Shown here: positions 43,983-52,300 of the stretch, in pieces
How positions within the stretch are numbered: the first letter of the stretch is position 1
How the letters are laid out: every line of letters begins with the position of its first letter
Assembly (NCBI GenBank): GCA_943369355.1
Contig: CALRMX020000001.1
Coordinates: forward strand, 434,001-498,000
Direction: 5' to 3'
DNA length: 64,000 nt
Origin: UBA7662 sp943369355
Lineage (GTDB): Bacteria > Bacteroidota > Bacteroidia > UBA7662
The notes under the pieces: generated by a model
What the model saw: only the letters and a program-made list of their open reading frames with translations
Told to the model about the DNA's origin: nothing
Databases searched by the model: none
Position numbers and translations under genes: made by a program

Positions 43983-43995
43983 CCTACGGGACCGC
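43983..43995. repeat. Right att-like repeat
   Basis: CCTACGGGACCGC, identical to the tRNA-Arg 3' end at 42248-42260. It is preceded by GGTT, so the region looks like a damaged copy of the tRNA T arm. Confidence 0.55.
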
Positions 43996-43996
43996 T

Positions 43997-44028
43997 AAAC
44001 GTGCAAGTTAACTTGCACGTTTTTTTTA
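43997..44028 (+). terminator. Palindromic terminator at the right end of the island
   Basis: A perfect 26-base palindrome (arms AAACGTGCAAGTT, 43997-44022) followed by a T-run. It lies directly after the right repeat, as the original tRNA terminator would if the island had been inserted between tRNA and terminator. Confidence 0.75.
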
Positions 44029-44132
44029 TACCCTTTTTAGGGTAAATTCTACCTCTCTAGATTATTTTATCATAAAATGCACGGTTTTTTTAAACTCGTT
44101 TGGTAGCTTGCAACAAGTTAATTCCTTACCCT

Positions 44133-44774
44133 ATGAAAAGAACTCAACGATTGATGAGCCTTGCCGTTGTTGCGGGCAGTTTGTTTTTCGCATCCGTCGG
44201 CTCTGCACAACGTATTGCCGACATCTACATCAACAAAATGTTGCTAAAAGGCGATGATGATGCAGTAGTCAATTTTGTGACCAAAGACTACATGAACGAA
44301 TCTGGCAAAAACAACACATCATTCGAGATCATCGGTGTGCGTTTGCTCGATAACAGCAACCGCTACCTTGTTTTTGGAAAACATGAAATTACTGCCGACC
44401 ACAAAGTAAGTGGCGAATCGGTTGACGTAGATATCAACGCTACGCATGGCAAAGATGAGTTGAAATTTCATATGGCTCGTTTCCCACGTTTGAATTACCA
44501 ATTTGTTGCGCTCAACGAAAATGATGTAAAAGATTTGCTCGAAAACGTGAAGCAGCTTCGTTCAAACTATATCGAAAGCGATACCATAAAGATTAAAGAT
44601 GAAACACGCTATTTCGTTTATCGCCTCAATAAAGATTTCGCAGTAAGCATGAGCCGTGGTAAAAATGGTGGTTCTGCTAAAACCTTCGAACTTTGGATTG
44701 GTACACGTCGCCAAGAAGTGAATAGCGATAAATTCATTCTCATGTTGACCCAATTTTTAGGCACTACCGAATAA
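44133..44774 (+). CDS. Secreted protein of unknown function
   Basis: 213 aa from the ATG at 44133 (MKRTQRLMSLAVVAGSLFFASVGSA), a clear signal peptide; a TTG 11 codons upstream is unlikely. The mature part is beta-rich with no recognised domain; repeated hydrophobic strands (SFEIIGVRLLDNSNRYLVFG, TRYFVYRLNKDFAVSM) suggest a beta-sandwich. No cysteine, lipobox or T9SS sorting domain, so it is probably periplasmic. Ends at a shared bidirectional terminator with floA. Confidence 0.75.
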   Translation: MKRTQRLMSLAVVAGSLFFASVGSAQRIADIYINKMLLKGDDDAVVNFVTKDYMNESGKNNTSFEIIGVRLLDNSNRYLVFGKHEITADHKVSGESVDVDINATHGKDELKFHMARFPRLNYQFVALNENDVKDLLENVKQLRSNYIESDTIKIKDETRYFVYRLNKDFAVSMSRGKNGGSAKTFELWIGTRRQEVNSDKFILMLTQFLGTTE

Positions 44775-44792
44775 GTTGGCTTAATTAATCAT

Positions 44793-44821
44793 AAAAAAAA
44801 CCCGCACTTGCGGGTTTTTTT
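44793..44821. terminator. Bidirectional terminator
   Basis: CCCGC/GCGGG stem with ACTT loop, extended by A-run (44794-44800) and T-run (44815-44821) to about 12 pairs. Ends the secreted-protein gene (+) and floA (-). Confidence 0.9.
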
Positions 44822-44840
44822 ATGGGCATTCGGGACGCTT

Positions 44841-45815
44841 TTATTTGGTTTTAGCACCAGGCTTTGCAATCTGCTCACGCATCGATGTATCGGCTTGGAT
44901 ATTTTGCATTTTGTAATAATCCATCACCCCGAGCTGACCATTACGGAACGCTTCGGCTATGGCAATTGGAATTTGAGCTTCCGCTTCAATTACTTTGGCC
45001 CGCGACTCTTGCGCTTTGGCCACCATTTCCTGTTCAAGGGCTACAGCCATAGCACGACGTTCTTCAGCACGCGCTTGCGCAATCTTTTTGTCGGCTTCTG
45101 CTTGGTCGGTTTGTAAAACGGCACCAATGTTCTTGCCTACATCAATGTCGGCTATATCAATCGACAAAATTTCAAATGCTGTTCCTGCGTCCAATCCTTT
45201 TTGCAGCACAACTTTAGAGATAGAATCGGGATTCTCGAGCACCGATTTGTGGTTGGCCGCCGAACCAATCGACGATACAACCCCTTCGCCTACCCGAGCC
45301 AATACTGTTTCTTCGCCAGCACCCCCAACAAGTTGTTTGATGTTGGCGCGAACCGTTACCCTTGCTTTGGCAATGAGCTGTATACCATCTTTTGCGACTG
45401 CCGCTACGGGTGGTGTGTCGATTACTTTGGGTTGTACTGACATCTGAACTGCTTCAAAAACATCGCGCCCGGCCAAGTCGATGGCCGTGGCTGCTCTGAA
45501 ATCGAGGGGGATGTTGGCCTTCTCGGCCGAAATAAGAGCTCGAATTACATTGTTCACATGACCTCCAGCCAAGTAGTGGGTTTCAATCTCGTTACTGGTG
45601 AGCTTTAATCCTGCTTTGGTTGCGGTAATTAAAGCATTTACCACGATCGAAGGTGGAACCTTACGAATGCGCATGAGCACCAAATCGAGTATGCTTACGC
45701 GCACCCCGCTGAATATGGCCGTTATCCAGAGGTTAATGGGTACAAAATACAGGAACAAAAACAGGACGACGACCACGCCTGCGATGCCGAGTAATAATAC
45801 AGTCAATTCATTCAT
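44841..45815 (-). CDS. floA: Flotillin-like protein FloA
   Basis: 324 aa. One N-terminal hydrophobic hairpin (about 5-30), then the flotillin core with the family segments RIRKVPPSIVVNALITA, LAGGHVNNVIRALISAEKA, DLAGRDVFEAVQMSV and a coiled-coil region rich in A/E/K (about 235-285). These match the FloA/YqfA family exactly in order. It assembles into membrane microdomains. It overlaps the NfeD gene by 4 bases, the standard flotillin-NfeD pairing. Last gene of the run from arginase. Confidence 0.95.
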   Translation of the reverse strand: MNELTVLLLGIAGVVVVLFLFLYFVPINLWITAIFSGVRVSILDLVLMRIRKVPPSIVVNALITATKAGLKLTSNEIETHYLAGGHVNNVIRALISAEKANIPLDFRAATAIDLAGRDVFEAVQMSVQPKVIDTPPVAAVAKDGIQLIAKARVTVRANIKQLVGGAGEETVLARVGEGVVSSIGSAANHKSVLENPDSISKVVLQKGLDAGTAFEILSIDIADIDVGKNIGAVLQTDQAEADKKIAQARAEERRAMAVALEQEMVAKAQESRAKVIEAEAQIPIAIAEAFRNGQLGVMDYYKMQNIQADTSMREQIAKPGAKTK

Positions 45816-46282
45816 ACTATTGGGTTAAGTTTTTTTACTAAAATTTTCATACCATCCACGGATACAATTTCCACCGCCGTTCCAGGTTCGGCAAAGCCAT
45901 CGATTAACTCGGCTTCTACTTCAAAATCGTGCATCTTAATTGTTCCTGAAGGTCTCATCCTGCTTAGGGTAACAGCGGTTTCTCCCAGCTGAATGGAAAC
46001 GGGTAGCTCATTTGCTTTGGCGTCAATCTGCTCGTCGAGCGAAAACCGCTTCCAAAATCGAGTTTTTACACTTCTTACTATCACAAATACCGATAACGCT
46101 CCCGTAACCAACAAGCTAATATTCCCTACAAGAGCGCCATACAGCTCGTAGACGTAGTAAATGCCAAACCCCAGCAAAATTATCCCGGCAATCCCAACGA
46201 AGGTCACGCCCGGGACAATGAATAACTCCAAAAACAATAGGAATAAGCCCAAAAGGACTAAAAAAATCAGGGTTATTGCCAT
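45812..46282 (-). CDS. NfeD family membrane protein
   Basis: 156 aa. Three or four membrane helices at the N-terminus (ITLIFLVLLGLFLLFLELF and following) and a C-terminal OB-fold domain (LGETAVTLSRMRPSGTIKM ... GTAVEIVSVDGMKILVK), the short NfeD1b-type layout. It partners with flotillins in membrane microdomains. Overlaps floA by 4 bases and follows the sirtuin gene by 27 bases. Confidence 0.92.
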   Translation of the reverse strand: MAITLIFLVLLGLFLLFLELFIVPGVTFVGIAGIILLGFGIYYVYELYGALVGNISLLVTGALSVFVIVRSVKTRFWKRFSLDEQIDAKANELPVSIQLGETAVTLSRMRPSGTIKMHDFEVEAELIDGFAEPGTAVEIVSVDGMKILVKKLNPIV

Positions 46283-46309
46283 GGCCTCAAATTACAGCTT
46301 TCTATCGGT

Positions 46310-46999
46310 TTAATGGAAAGAATCGAGAAGCATTTCTCGAAGTATGGGAATTCCTTCGCTGGCCGGCTGCGCAAGCGTTGTCCAATTGGCCCCCATGGTC
46401 CCTACCGGCTCGGGGTCGATTAAAAAAGCTGGTATGGTAGGTCGTATTTCATGAACCAAATTGGCTGCTGGATACACCTGCAATGAGGTTCCTACCACCA
46501 CAAAAATATCGGCAAGGTGAGCCAAGCGGATTGCCTCATTCATAGCAGGTACTGCTTCTCCAAACCAAACAATATTGGGTCGAAGCTGACTGCCTCTCAG
46601 GCACTTTTGTCCGTACGCTAAATCCTCCTTCCATTCAACAATCAACGAGGGGTCGAGACTACTTCGCAACTGATCTAGTCGGCCGTGGAGATGCAAAACA
46701 CGCAAGGAACCTGCCTTTTCATGCAGCAGGTCGACATTCTGTGTAATGATGTGCACTTCGAACTCTGATTCCAGCGCTGCCAGCGTTTCGTGCCCCCGAT
46801 TGGGTAGAGCAGCCATTGCGCTATTACGCCGCATATTGTAAAAATCGATCACCAATCGAGGGTTCTTGCGCCAGCCTTCGATACTTGCTACCTCCATGAT
46901 GTCGTAGCCTTCCCAAAGGCCACCTGCCCCTCTAAAAGTTGCCAAACCGCTTTCGGCGCTGATGCCTGCGCCACTCAGCACAACCAAACGCTTTTTCAT
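46310..46999 (-). CDS. cobB: Sirtuin NAD-dependent protein deacylase
   Basis: 229 aa. NAD-binding GAGISAESGLATFRG (10-24), QNVDLLHEKAG (87-97) and the catalytic histidine H105 in HLHGR. Y54 and R57 (FYNMRR) match the Tyr/Arg pair of class III sirtuins that prefer succinyl/malonyl-lysine. The usual zinc-finger cysteines are absent: only one Cys remains in the zinc-module region, before LRPNIVWFGE. It overlaps the NlpC/P60 gene by 4 bases. Likely regulates metabolic enzymes; specificity is inferred. Confidence 0.9.
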   Translation of the reverse strand: MKKRLVVLSGAGISAESGLATFRGAGGLWEGYDIMEVASIEGWRKNPRLVIDFYNMRRNSAMAALPNRGHETLAALESEFEVHIITQNVDLLHEKAGSLRVLHLHGRLDQLRSSLDPSLIVEWKEDLAYGQKCLRGSQLRPNIVWFGEAVPAMNEAIRLAHLADIFVVVGTSLQVYPAANLVHEIRPTIPAFLIDPEPVGTMGANWTTLAQPASEGIPILREMLLDSFH

Positions 47000-47505
47000 T
47001 CGACCACGCCTCCGTATTTCTTTTGTTTGCTGTAATAAACATCTTCGAGCCAGTCGATTCTAACCCCTTTTGACGTTGATGCATGCACAAAACGACCGTT
47101 TTGCAGGTAGATACCCACATGCCCTACCCGACCGCTCTTATTCAAATCGAAAAAAACCAAATCGCCAAATTCCAGTGCATCCATTTTTTTCTTACGCACT
47201 GTTTTGTACAAATCGGTGGTATTTCGCCCGATTTCTTTGTTATAGTTGACTAAATAAAACTGATGCACAAAACCCGAACAGTCAACCCCTTGTGTGCTGT
47301 TGCCACCTAATCGGTAGGGAGTACCCCACCAGGCATCTATAAATCTGTAATATTTGAGGTATGCTGTTGGAATTTGCTCGTCAACCAATACGCTATACTT
47401 TTCGAGAAGTTTTCGGTCCGACGCACTCAACGCAACGCCTGATCTGCGTTTGCAGGCACCAAACGTTACACTCAAGATTAGAAGTACTAGACCTCCCCGC
47501 TTCAC
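46996..47505 (-). CDS. C40 (NlpC/P60) family cysteine peptidase lipoprotein
   Basis: 169 aa from a GTG at 47505, chosen because it forms a GTGA overlap with the cupin gene and gives a lipoprotein signal peptide (lipobox FGAC, lipid on C18). Longer starts lose the signal. The NlpC/P60 domain carries the catalytic Cys in VDCSGF and His residues in GHVGIYL and FVHAST. Expected to be an outer-membrane-anchored peptidoglycan endopeptidase cutting stem peptides. Confidence 0.88.
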   Translation of the reverse strand: MKRGGLVLLILSVTFGACKRRSGVALSASDRKLLEKYSVLVDEQIPTAYLKYYRFIDAWWGTPYRLGGNSTQGVDCSGFVHQFYLVNYNKEIGRNTTDLYKTVRKKKMDALEFGDLVFFDLNKSGRVGHVGIYLQNGRFVHASTSKGVRIDWLEDVYYSKQKKYGGVVE

Positions 47506-47867
47506 TCTTCTTCGCGTTGTACCGTTTCTATAGTAAAGGCAGGGGTACAAAACGACCAATATTCTACTTCTTCTTCAAAAGGGTTGCTGTACCGTACGCG
47601 CGTACCCTTGCGTACCAAAACACTTTCGCCAGGACCTAAAACCAATACTTCTCCGTCTAACTCAAACTGTTTTCTTCCACGAATCACAACCGTTACCTCA
47701 TCAAACAATGGCGTTTGAAATGGCTCGCTCCAAGCTGGAGGCGCTATCATATGGGCAACACTCAACTGAGCATCGCCGCTAGAGGCTTTGCCGATATGTT
47801 CCTCAATTAATTTTCCATCGGTTGTTGGTACTACAAATGGTTTTTTATTTCTGAAATAGGCAGCCAT
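47502..47867 (-). CDS. Small cupin-domain protein
   Basis: 121 aa, a single cupin barrel. Motif 1-like region EVTVVIRGRKQFELDGE and motif 2-like LGPGESVLVRKGTRVRYSNPFEEEVEYWSFC. Only part of the usual His/Glu metal set is present, so it may bind a ligand without being an oxygenase. 24 bases after argS and overlapping the NlpC/P60 gene by 4 bases. Function unknown. Confidence 0.8.
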   Translation of the reverse strand: MAAYFRNKKPFVVPTTDGKLIEEHIGKASSGDAQLSVAHMIAPPAWSEPFQTPLFDEVTVVIRGRKQFELDGEVLVLGPGESVLVRKGTRVRYSNPFEEEVEYWSFCTPAFTIETVQREEE

Positions 47868-47891
47868 AGCTAGTCGACGAAGGTTGAAGGG

Positions 47892-49679
47892 TTACATGCG
47901 TTCAGGGGCTTCAATACCAACCAGAGCTAAACTTTTGCGTATGGCTCGGGCGGTTTTATCGGCCAAAAATAAACGGAACAATTTGCGAGCTTCGTTCTCT
48001 TCGTTTAACACGGGGCAGTCGTGATAAAAGCGGTTGAACGCTGTCGCTAAATCGTAGGCATATTGGCAAATTAAGGCTGGACTATAGCGCTCTTTTGCTG
48101 CTACAACAGTTTGCTGATAGTCCAAAAGCAACTTCATCAATTCGCGTTCAGCTTCGGCCAATTCGGTTGGTTTTGAGGCGTTGGACCAAGCCAAATTTAA
48201 GGCTTCTGCCTTTCGCAATATGCTTCGAATTCGCGCATGGCTATATTGGATAAATGGCCCCGTATTGCCTTGAAGATCGATAGATTCTGCGGGGTTAAAC
48301 AACATGCGCTTCTGCGGGTCGACTTTCAGGATGAAATATTTCAATGCGCCAAGTCCTATGATTCGGTATAGTTGCTCTTTCTCTTGTTCGTTCAGCCCTT
48401 CCAATTTACCCGACTCATTGGTTTTTTCTCGAGCAGCATCGATTACTTCGGCAATTAAATCGTCGGCATCTACGACTGTTCCCTCACGCGACTTCATTTT
48501 GCCGCTCGGGAGATCAACCATACCGTAACTCAAGTGGTAACAATTGCTGGCCCAGTTGTAACCCAACTTCTGAAGTACCTTAAACAGCACTTTGAAGTGG
48601 TAATCTTGTTCATTACCAACCGTGTAAACCATGCTGTCCATTTTCCACTCCTTGTAACGCTCAATGGCGGTACCAATGTCCTGAGTCATGTAAACAGCTG
48701 TACCATCGCTTCTTAACAGCACCTTTTCGTCTAACCCGTCGTTGCGTAAGTCGACCCAAATTGAACCATCGTCCTTTTGGTAAAAAACGCCCTTTTCTAC
48801 ACCTTTCAGCACCTTATCCTTACCTAAAACCCACGTTTGTGATTCGTAATAGTTCTGATCAAAGTCAACACCCAGTTGTTTGTAGGTAGCATTAAATCCT
48901 GCATATACCCAGCTGTTCATGGTCGACCACAACTCCAATATTTCTGAGTCGCCAGCTTCCCATTTCCGCAGCATTTCTTGAGCTTCGAGTAGAATTGGAG
49001 CTTGCTTCTTGGCTTCTTCTTCACTTGCACCCTTTTCAACTAAGATTTGCTGCTCTTCCCGGTAAGCTTTGTCGAAAGCCACGTAATACTTTCCAACAAG
49101 ATGATCGCCCTTTAAACCTGAGGTTTGTGGCGTTTCACCTCGACCAAACTTTTGCCAAGCCACCATCGACTTACAGATGTGTATGCCACGGTCGTTGATA
49201 ATTTGAACTTTTACCACATCGTCGCCAGCTTCGGCCAGGATTTTACTCACTGAGTAGCCAAGTAGGTTGTTGCGAATGTGGCCAAGGTGTAAAGGCTTGT
49301 TGGTATTGGGCGACGAATACTCGACTACCGTTTTCTGACCTGAGGGTGTTAAGGCGGTCGCCTCCAAGTTGTTCATATGGGCTAGCCAATAGGCATCGCT
49401 GAGGCTGATGTTGAGAAAGCCTTGTACCAATGATGTACCTGAAACTAGCTTGCCTTGTTCGAACTGAATTTCATGTAGCACTTCTGCCAATTCAGCCCCT
49501 AACTGCTGCGGATTGGTTTTAAGTACTTTGGTTAATGAAAAGATAACCAATGTAATATCGCCCTTGAATTCTTTTCGAGTAGGCTGAAAAACCAAGCTCA
49601 GGTCGTTTTCAGAAACTTGGTATTTTTTGGTTATATATGCCAGTATAGCATCAGAAAGTGTACTCTGGTGATTCAGCAT
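47892..49679 (-). CDS. argS: Arginyl-tRNA synthetase
   Basis: 595 aa, usual ArgRS length. N-terminal additional domain (VIFSLTKVLKTNPQQLG), HIGH-type motif HLGH at 131-134 (SSPNTNKPLHLGHIRNN), KMSKS-equivalent GKMKSREGTVV, and the C-terminal DALR anticodon-binding domain (YSPALICQYAYDLATAFNRFYHDCPVL). It charges tRNA-Arg. It starts 2 bases after the arginase stop and is likely co-transcribed with it. Confidence 0.97.
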   Translation of the reverse strand: MLNHQSTLSDAILAYITKKYQVSENDLSLVFQPTRKEFKGDITLVIFSLTKVLKTNPQQLGAELAEVLHEIQFEQGKLVSGTSLVQGFLNISLSDAYWLAHMNNLEATALTPSGQKTVVEYSSPNTNKPLHLGHIRNNLLGYSVSKILAEAGDDVVKVQIINDRGIHICKSMVAWQKFGRGETPQTSGLKGDHLVGKYYVAFDKAYREEQQILVEKGASEEEAKKQAPILLEAQEMLRKWEAGDSEILELWSTMNSWVYAGFNATYKQLGVDFDQNYYESQTWVLGKDKVLKGVEKGVFYQKDDGSIWVDLRNDGLDEKVLLRSDGTAVYMTQDIGTAIERYKEWKMDSMVYTVGNEQDYHFKVLFKVLQKLGYNWASNCYHLSYGMVDLPSGKMKSREGTVVDADDLIAEVIDAAREKTNESGKLEGLNEQEKEQLYRIIGLGALKYFILKVDPQKRMLFNPAESIDLQGNTGPFIQYSHARIRSILRKAEALNLAWSNASKPTELAEAERELMKLLLDYQQTVVAAKERYSPALICQYAYDLATAFNRFYHDCPVLNEENEARKLFRLFLADKTARAIRKSLALVGIEAPERM

Positions 49680-49681
49680 AC

Positions 49682-50638
49682 TTACAAAATAGATTGATTA
49701 GAAATAGAATTTGCCACCTTCACTAATATTTCGAAGGCAGTTTCGGCCATAATATTTTCTTTGTCGAGGGTCGGATTCACCTCAACCATTTCGAAACAAA
49801 CCACCTTAGGGCTTGACACCAAATTTTGAAGCAGTTTTCCAGCCTCACGTTCATTGATACCATTCGGGACTGGTGTTCCGGTACCCATGCTTACTTTCGG
49901 GTCCATGCTATCCACATCGAAAGAAACATAAATGATATCGCATTTATCGAGTGTAGATAAGGCTTCAAAAGCTACTTTTTCCACGCCTCTTTTGCGCACA
50001 TCGGATACCGAGAAATTTCGGATTTTATTTTTTTGAATCAAGTACTGTTCTTGAGGCTCTACATCCCTAACGGCGATAAAAACTAAATCTTCAAAGCTCA
50101 CCTTAGCCTTTGGCCCACCTATTTGTTTGATTTTCTCCCAATACTCTACCGTTTTGTCGTCGGGTACATTCACCCGATTTTCGAGATTGTCTTCGCTGGT
50201 TGCCATGGCCAGCGACATGCCATGCATATTCCCCGAAGGTGTAGTGAATGGCGAATGCAAATCGGCATGAGCATCTACCCAAATTACACCCAGGCGTTTT
50301 TTCGGATAGGCCATTTTGATCCCAGCTATGGTTCCTGCAGCCGTGCTGTGATCGCCTGCCAAAACGATAGGAAATTGATTTTTCCGAAGACTTTCGGCAA
50401 CTAGATTACTGGTATTCTGCAGCACTTCGTAAATACCATCTACATATCGAGCAAATGGATGACGTACGGGCTCGTACAATAACTCATTCCGGTCGGGCAC
50501 GCTAATGCCCTTCATTTTGAGAAAAAACTTCGAAGCGAAGTCGTGTGCAGCGATTTTTATGGCATCTACTCCCAAGCTTGCGCCACGAGTTCCGGCGCCC
50601 AGTTCAGAGCGGATTTCAATGAGCTGTAATTCTGACAT
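49682..50638 (-). CDS. Arginase family ureohydrolase
   Basis: 318 aa. The binuclear manganese ligands are visible: H97 (AGDHSTAAGT), D122, H124, D126 (WVDAHADLHSP), and two Asp in SFDVDSMDP near residue 243. SGNMHG (135-140) is the arginine-binding loop of true arginases; agmatinases have a different loop. It probably hydrolyses arginine to ornithine and urea. Divergent from an arginine decarboxylase and upstream of argS, so three arginine users are clustered. Confidence 0.88.
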   Translation of the reverse strand: MSELQLIEIRSELGAGTRGASLGVDAIKIAAHDFASKFFLKMKGISVPDRNELLYEPVRHPFARYVDGIYEVLQNTSNLVAESLRKNQFPIVLAGDHSTAAGTIAGIKMAYPKKRLGVIWVDAHADLHSPFTTPSGNMHGMSLAMATSEDNLENRVNVPDDKTVEYWEKIKQIGGPKAKVSFEDLVFIAVRDVEPQEQYLIQKNKIRNFSVSDVRKRGVEKVAFEALSTLDKCDIIYVSFDVDSMDPKVSMGTGTPVPNGINEREAGKLLQNLVSSPKVVCFEMVEVNPTLDKENIMAETAFEILVKVANSISNQSIL

Positions 50639-50666
50639 AAAGTGTGCTTATAACGTCCGAAAAAAC

Positions 50667-50674
50667 TAAATTTG
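50667..50674 (+). promoter_or_regulatory. Candidate -7 element (TAAATTTG) of the arginine decarboxylase gene
   Basis: TAAATTTG fits TAnnTTTG, 27 bases before the ATG. No strong -33 TTG. Confidence 0.5.
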
Positions 50675-50701
50675 CGCTCGATAAAACAAGCTTTTCGGCC
50701 G

Positions 50702-52084
50702 ATGCAAAGTTACGCAGAATTTCTCGACTTAAGTGTCGGGTTCCCACAGGATGGATTTAAGCTCATTGACGATGAGTTGTACTTCCACGACATTAACCTG
50801 ATGGAGCTGGCAGAGACTTTTGGTACACCCCTACGGTTTACCTATGTTCCGTTGATTTCCGATAAAATTCAGATGGCTAAAAAGTTGTTTAACGATGCCA
50901 TTCAAAAACACAACTACCAAGGCACCTACACCTATTGCTATTGTACAAAAAGCTCACATTTTAAGCACATACTCGAAGAAGCGCTGAAAAACGACATTCA
51001 TCTCGAAACTTCTTCGGCCTTCGATATTCCAATCATCGAAGCACTCGAACGCAAAGGCATGATCACCAAAGACATCATGGTGATTTGTAATGGCTTCAAA
51101 AAGGATTCGTACAAAGAAAACATCGTGGATATCATCCACGACGGTTTCAGGAACGTAATTCCGGTGCTCGACAACAAGGAAGAGTTTAACTATTACGCGA
51201 ATGAACTAGAAGTACCTGTAAGCATAGGCATACGCGTTTCGGTAGAAGAACAACCCGATTATCCGTTTTATACAAGCCGTTTGGGCATACGTGGTGACGA
51301 AGTGAACGACTTCTACCTGAGTAAAATCAAAGAAGACGATAATTTCAAGGTGAAGCTTCTCCACTTTTTCGTTAGCTCTGGATTCAACGACACCCAACAC
51401 TTCTGGAACGAATTAGAGAAGTTTGTGAACGTATACGTGAAGCTAAAGAAAATCAATCCCGATTTGGAAATGATTGATATTGGGGGTGGTCTGCCGTTTA
51501 AGAATAGTTTGAGCTTCGACTATGATTACGAATACATGATCAGCGAAATTGTAAATCGCATCAAAACCATTTGCAACGACAACGACATACCCGAACCGAA
51601 CATCGTAACGGAATTTGGAAGTTTTACCGTAGCTGAGGCAAGCGGCATCATCTTTAAAGTTTTGGGACGCAAACAACAAAACGATCGCGAAAAATGGTTG
51701 ATGGTCGACGGTAGTTTAATCACCATGTTGCCCGACGTATGGGCCATGAATCAAAAATTTATATTGCTTCCACTCAACAACTGGGATTCGGAATACGAAC
51801 GCGTAAATCTCGGTGGCATCACCTGCGATGGGCTTGATTTTTACAAGACGGAGCAAAACATTGCATCGACCTTCATGCCCAAAACGCGAAAAGCGCAATA
51901 TGTAGGCTTTTTCCATACGGGCGCCTATCAAGAGACGCTCAGCGGGACGGGCGGTATCCACCACTGTTTGATTCCTACTCCCCGCCACGTGCTCATTCGT
52001 AAAACCAAAGAAAACAATCTCGATTACCAACTTTTTCAGGAAGAACAAAGCAGTAAACAAGTTCTGAAAATTCTCGGCTACTGA
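50702..52084 (+). CDS. speA: Arginine decarboxylase, PLP fold type III
   Basis: 460 aa from the ATG at 50702; the upstream TTG (50672) overlaps the promoter. Alanine-racemase-like barrel with the PLP lysine K83 in CYCTKSSH, the phosphate-binding IDIGGGLP motif, and a C-terminal domain with YQETLSGTGG. The FPQDGFKLIDDELYFHDINLM opening matches the Bacteroidota biosynthetic arginine decarboxylases, which are shorter than E. coli SpeA. The product, agmatine, leads to polyamines. A diaminopimelate decarboxylase-like activity is less likely given the N-terminus and the arginase neighbour. Confidence 0.85.
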   Translation: MQSYAEFLDLSVGFPQDGFKLIDDELYFHDINLMELAETFGTPLRFTYVPLISDKIQMAKKLFNDAIQKHNYQGTYTYCYCTKSSHFKHILEEALKNDIHLETSSAFDIPIIEALERKGMITKDIMVICNGFKKDSYKENIVDIIHDGFRNVIPVLDNKEEFNYYANELEVPVSIGIRVSVEEQPDYPFYTSRLGIRGDEVNDFYLSKIKEDDNFKVKLLHFFVSSGFNDTQHFWNELEKFVNVYVKLKKINPDLEMIDIGGGLPFKNSLSFDYDYEYMISEIVNRIKTICNDNDIPEPNIVTEFGSFTVAEASGIIFKVLGRKQQNDREKWLMVDGSLITMLPDVWAMNQKFILLPLNNWDSEYERVNLGGITCDGLDFYKTEQNIASTFMPKTRKAQYVGFFHTGAYQETLSGTGGIHHCLIPTPRHVLIRKTKENNLDYQLFQEEQSSKQVLKILGY

Positions 52085-52086
52085 TT

Positions 52087-52116
52087 TTGACTCTGAAAAT
52101 AATTCATCTATATTTG
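52087..52116 (+). promoter_or_regulatory. Strong Bacteroidota promoter of the 46-aa basic protein gene
   Basis: TTG at 52087-52089, 19-base spacer, TATATTTG at 52109-52116. A near-ideal match to the phylum consensus, 25 bases before the ATG. Confidence 0.8.
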
Positions 52117-52141
52117 CAACCCTATTTGAAAAGCTAAAGTC

Positions 52142-52282
52142 ATGGGAGTTACCTCGCTGAAAAGAAAAGCCCGCAAAAACCGCACTGTATCACGTCAGCG
52201 CACACAGGGTCTGAAAAAGTCAAAGCTTGGCACATACGCTAAGCCAAAAACCGAAGAAAATAACGAAGGCAACGCCGAATAA
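52142..52282 (+). CDS. Small highly basic conserved-looking protein (46 aa)
   Basis: 46 aa, ATG at 52142, stop at 52280-52282. The N-terminal two thirds are strongly basic (MGVTSLKRKARKNRTVSR and following), the end acidic. Size and charge resemble a small ribosome- or nucleic-acid-associated protein. It has its own near-consensus promoter and terminator, so it is a genuine monocistronic gene and probably well expressed. I recall similar basic short proteins opening with MGVTSLKRK in Bacteroidota but know no function. Confidence 0.7.
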   Translation: MGVTSLKRKARKNRTVSRQRTQGLKKSKLGTYAKPKTEENNEGNAE

Positions 52283-52300
52283 GGTTTGCTTTGCGACAAT

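Larger units (their letters stand above)
42248..43995. mobile_element. Putative mini-island integrated at tRNA-Arg
   Basis: A 1.7-kb block bounded by a 13-bp direct repeat (CCTACGGGACCGC) of the tRNA 3' end. Inside it is clearly more AT-rich than the flanks and carries four genes of no known family, in two divergent pairs. No integrase, transposase or other mobility gene is present, so it would be a remnant or an element moved in trans. The call rests on the repeat, the tRNA location and the base composition. Confidence 0.55.

Noticed and set aside
44100..44132. TTG start for the secreted protein at 44100
   Set aside because: It would bury the signal peptide behind 11 extra residues; the ATG at 44133 is better.
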